From the NCBI GenBank assembly GCA_964459305.1, contig CAYWNA010000009.1, positions 57,742 to 121,741 of the forward strand: DNA of 64,000 nucleotides. Reading direction: 5' to 3'. Below the pieces are notes generated by a model, which saw nothing but the letters and a program-made list of their open reading frames with translations, had not been told where the DNA came from and did not search any database. Shown piece by piece: positions 62,562 through 64,000 of the stretch; position 1 is the first letter of the stretch, and each line of letters opens with the position of its first letter. Made by a program: the position numbers and the translations under genes. This DNA is from CAYWNA01 sp964459305 (GTDB taxonomy: Bacteria; Planctomycetota; Planctomycetia; Pirellulales; Pirellulaceae).

Positions 62562-63248
62562 ATGGACATTGAGATCCTCGATCGAGGCGCATTCAGTTCA
62601 GCACTGGTGAAGCTGGCACCCGGCGAGCGGTTCGTATCGGAGTCGGGAGCCATGTTTCGTGCATCCAGCCACATCGATATCGATGTGACCACCAAGAGCG
62701 CCGGCAAGGGCGGGCTACTGGGCGGACTGAAGCGGTTGCTGGCCTCAGAAGGTTTTTTCTTTTCGACGTATACGAACGGCGGGGGCAAGGACGGTGAAGT
62801 CGGCCTTGCACCGACGCTGCAGGGCGAGATCAAGACGATTGACTGTGACGGCGTATCCAAGTGGATCTGCGCGGGCGGCAGCTACCTGGGCTCGGCGCCC
62901 GATCTCGAAGTCGATACGCAGTTTCAAGGCTTGAAGGGCTTTCTGACCGGCGAGTCGTTGTCGTTTGTCGAGGTTTCCGGACAAGGGCCGCTGTTGGTGA
63001 ACGCCTTTGGGCGGATCAACGAGATCGAAGTGGCGGGCGGACTGGTCGTGGACACCGGGCATGTTGTGGCGTTTCAAGACACGCTCACCTATAGCCTCGA
63101 CAAAGCTGCCAGCAGTTGGATTCAGTCTTTCTTCGCGGGTGAGGGAGTCGTGCTGCGTTTCACGGGGCACGGCAAGATCTACGTCCAGAGCCACAACCCG
63201 AAAGAATTCGGCGGGATTCTGGGACCGCTGCTCCCGGAAAGGAGTTAA
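62562..63248 (+). CDS. AIM24 / TIGR00266 family protein (copy 2)
   Basis: A 228-residue AIM24-family protein: SALVKLAPGERFVSESGAMF, KGGLLGGLKRLLASEGFFFS, GGSYLGSAPDLEVDTQFQGL, VVDTGHVVAFQDTLTYSLDK and VVLRFTGHGKIYVQSHNPKE. ATG 62562 has AAAGGG upstream; longer in-frame extensions overlap copy 1 and are rejected. The next gene starts five bases after its stop, indicating translational coupling. Confidence 0.88.
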   Translation: MDIEILDRGAFSSALVKLAPGERFVSESGAMFRASSHIDIDVTTKSAGKGGLLGGLKRLLASEGFFFSTYTNGGGKDGEVGLAPTLQGEIKTIDCDGVSKWICAGGSYLGSAPDLEVDTQFQGLKGFLTGESLSFVEVSGQGPLLVNAFGRINEIEVAGGLVVDTGHVVAFQDTLTYSLDKAASSWIQSFFAGEGVVLRFTGHGKIYVQSHNPKEFGGILGPLLPERS

Positions 63249-63253
63249 CCGGC

Positions 63254-63922
63254 ATGAAATACGAGATCCAATGCCAGCCCAGCTACAGCGTGGTGGAGGT
63301 CCAGCTTGAGCCTGGACATCAGGTGGTCGCCGAGGCCGGAGCCATGGCCTGGATGAGTTCAAACATCAAGACCACGACATCGACGCGCGGCGGCGTGCTG
63401 TCCGGATTGAAACGCGCAGTGCTGTCGGGCGAGAGCTTCTTTCAAAACACGTACGAAGCCGAAGGCGGACCCGGCATCGTGGGCCTTGCTCCGGGCAGGC
63501 CGGGCGATATCGTGCCATACGAAATGAGCGGAGATGAACTCTTCTTGGAGAAGGGCGCCTATCTGGCCTCCGCTGCGGGTGTACACTGCGATGCGAAATT
63601 TCAAGGCCTGAAGGGACTTTTTAGCGAAGGTTTCTTCGTGTTGCGCGTGACCGGCAATGGCACGCTTTTCTTCACGGCTTATGGGGATGTCGAAGAGGTG
63701 GAGGTCAACGGATCTTACGTCGTCGATAACGGCTTCGCAGTCGCTTGGCAACCGACGCTCCAATACCAGTTGACCAAAGCGCGCAAAATCCGTTCTTTCC
63801 TGTTTTCCGATCAACTGCTGCTGCACTTCACCGGCCAAGGAAAACTGTGGGTCCAATCGCGGAGTCCGCGGACGCTGGCCAATTGGGTCCACCCCTTCCG
63901 TCCACAGAAATCGAGCAATTGA
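63254..63922 (+). CDS. AIM24 / TIGR00266 family protein (copy 3)
   Basis: A 222-residue AIM24-family protein, the closest of the three to the typical TIGR00266 pattern: YSVVEVQLEPGHQVVAEAGA, MAWMSSNIKTTTSTRGGVLS, LKRAVLSGESFFQNTYEAEG, DIVPYEMSGDELFLEKGAYL and DNGFAVAWQPTLQYQLTKAR. AAAGGAG lies before ATG 63254. Last gene of the trio; the remaining 78 bases hold no visible feature. Confidence 0.9.
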   Translation: MKYEIQCQPSYSVVEVQLEPGHQVVAEAGAMAWMSSNIKTTTSTRGGVLSGLKRAVLSGESFFQNTYEAEGGPGIVGLAPGRPGDIVPYEMSGDELFLEKGAYLASAAGVHCDAKFQGLKGLFSEGFFVLRVTGNGTLFFTAYGDVEEVEVNGSYVVDNGFAVAWQPTLQYQLTKARKIRSFLFSDQLLLHFTGQGKLWVQSRSPRTLANWVHPFRPQKSSN

Positions 63923-64000
63923 GTGCGCCCGTGTTTTGCCCATGTTGGAGTACAGCCTTTAGGGCATTGTTTTGAAGCTATCAGTGACACTTAATCGCCC

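Overview
The window reads as a chromosomal stretch from a Planctomycetota bacterium, probably of the Pirellulales type. Supporting this are an ECF-like sigma factor translationally coupled to a Ser/Thr kinase gene, a J-domain-like N-terminus of the planctomycete FxPYHxWLG...YxLLG form fused to a membrane segment, many large secreted carbohydrate-active proteins, Tat-exported Gfo/Idh/MocA and beta-propeller proteins, a DUF1080 protein, and intergenic spaces packed with palindromic repeats. No phage, plasmid, CRISPR, rRNA or tRNA locus could be supported.

Layout. 1-1.7 kb: start of carB (leftward, cut by the window edge). 2-12.5 kb: secreted glycosidase-like protein, J-like membrane protein, secreted HExxH protein, radical SAM maturase with a SEC-C tail, and a GH36-like enzyme. 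12.6-20 kb: Uma2 nuclease, GH106-like protein, HD phosphohydrolase, PfkB/KDG-type kinase and purB. 20-30 kb: giant DNRLRE/DUF4091-like protein, membrane-anchored Pcm, HAD hydrolase, ZupT, a candidate selenoprotein, small membrane proteins, queD and folE. 30-39.8 kb: DinB, cupin, DUF5060-type glycosidase, DUF1080, SGNH-TPR protein and Gfo/Idh/MocA. 40-49 kb: a solute uptake and uronate-type cassette (small membrane partner, SSS symporter, oligogalacturonate-lyase-like propeller, creatininase), another secreted propeller protein and an Nramp-like transporter. 49.6-54 kb: sigma factor, a kinase truncated after its N-lobe, a small exported protein and a sensor histidine kinase. 54-64 kb: exported FAD oxidoreductase with a secreted glycosidase, an XRE/ACP pair, a SUMF1-sialidase fusion, a decayed small gene and three tandem AIM24 genes.

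The main find is at 26688-27035. A small lipoprotein with a heavy-metal-associated (HMA) domain has an in-frame TGA exactly where the first Cys of the MxCxxC metal site belongs. A GGUC-loop hairpin follows the TGA at bacterial-SECIS distance, and a strong intrinsic terminator closes the gene. It lies 117 bp after zupT on the same strand. I read it as a selenocysteine-containing metal-binding protein. The selenocysteine machinery is not in this window, so this remains to be confirmed.

The second theme is repeats. At least ten palindromic or MITE-like elements were found by eye, and three families have two copies here (64/67 bp, 63/113 bp and 194 bp). Both 194-bp copies lie between convergent gene pairs, and one small palindrome is embedded in the coding end of the truncated kinase. 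Most genes point to extracellular plant or algal polysaccharide breakdown (rhamnose- and uronate-containing glycans), uptake and intracellular sugar-acid metabolism.
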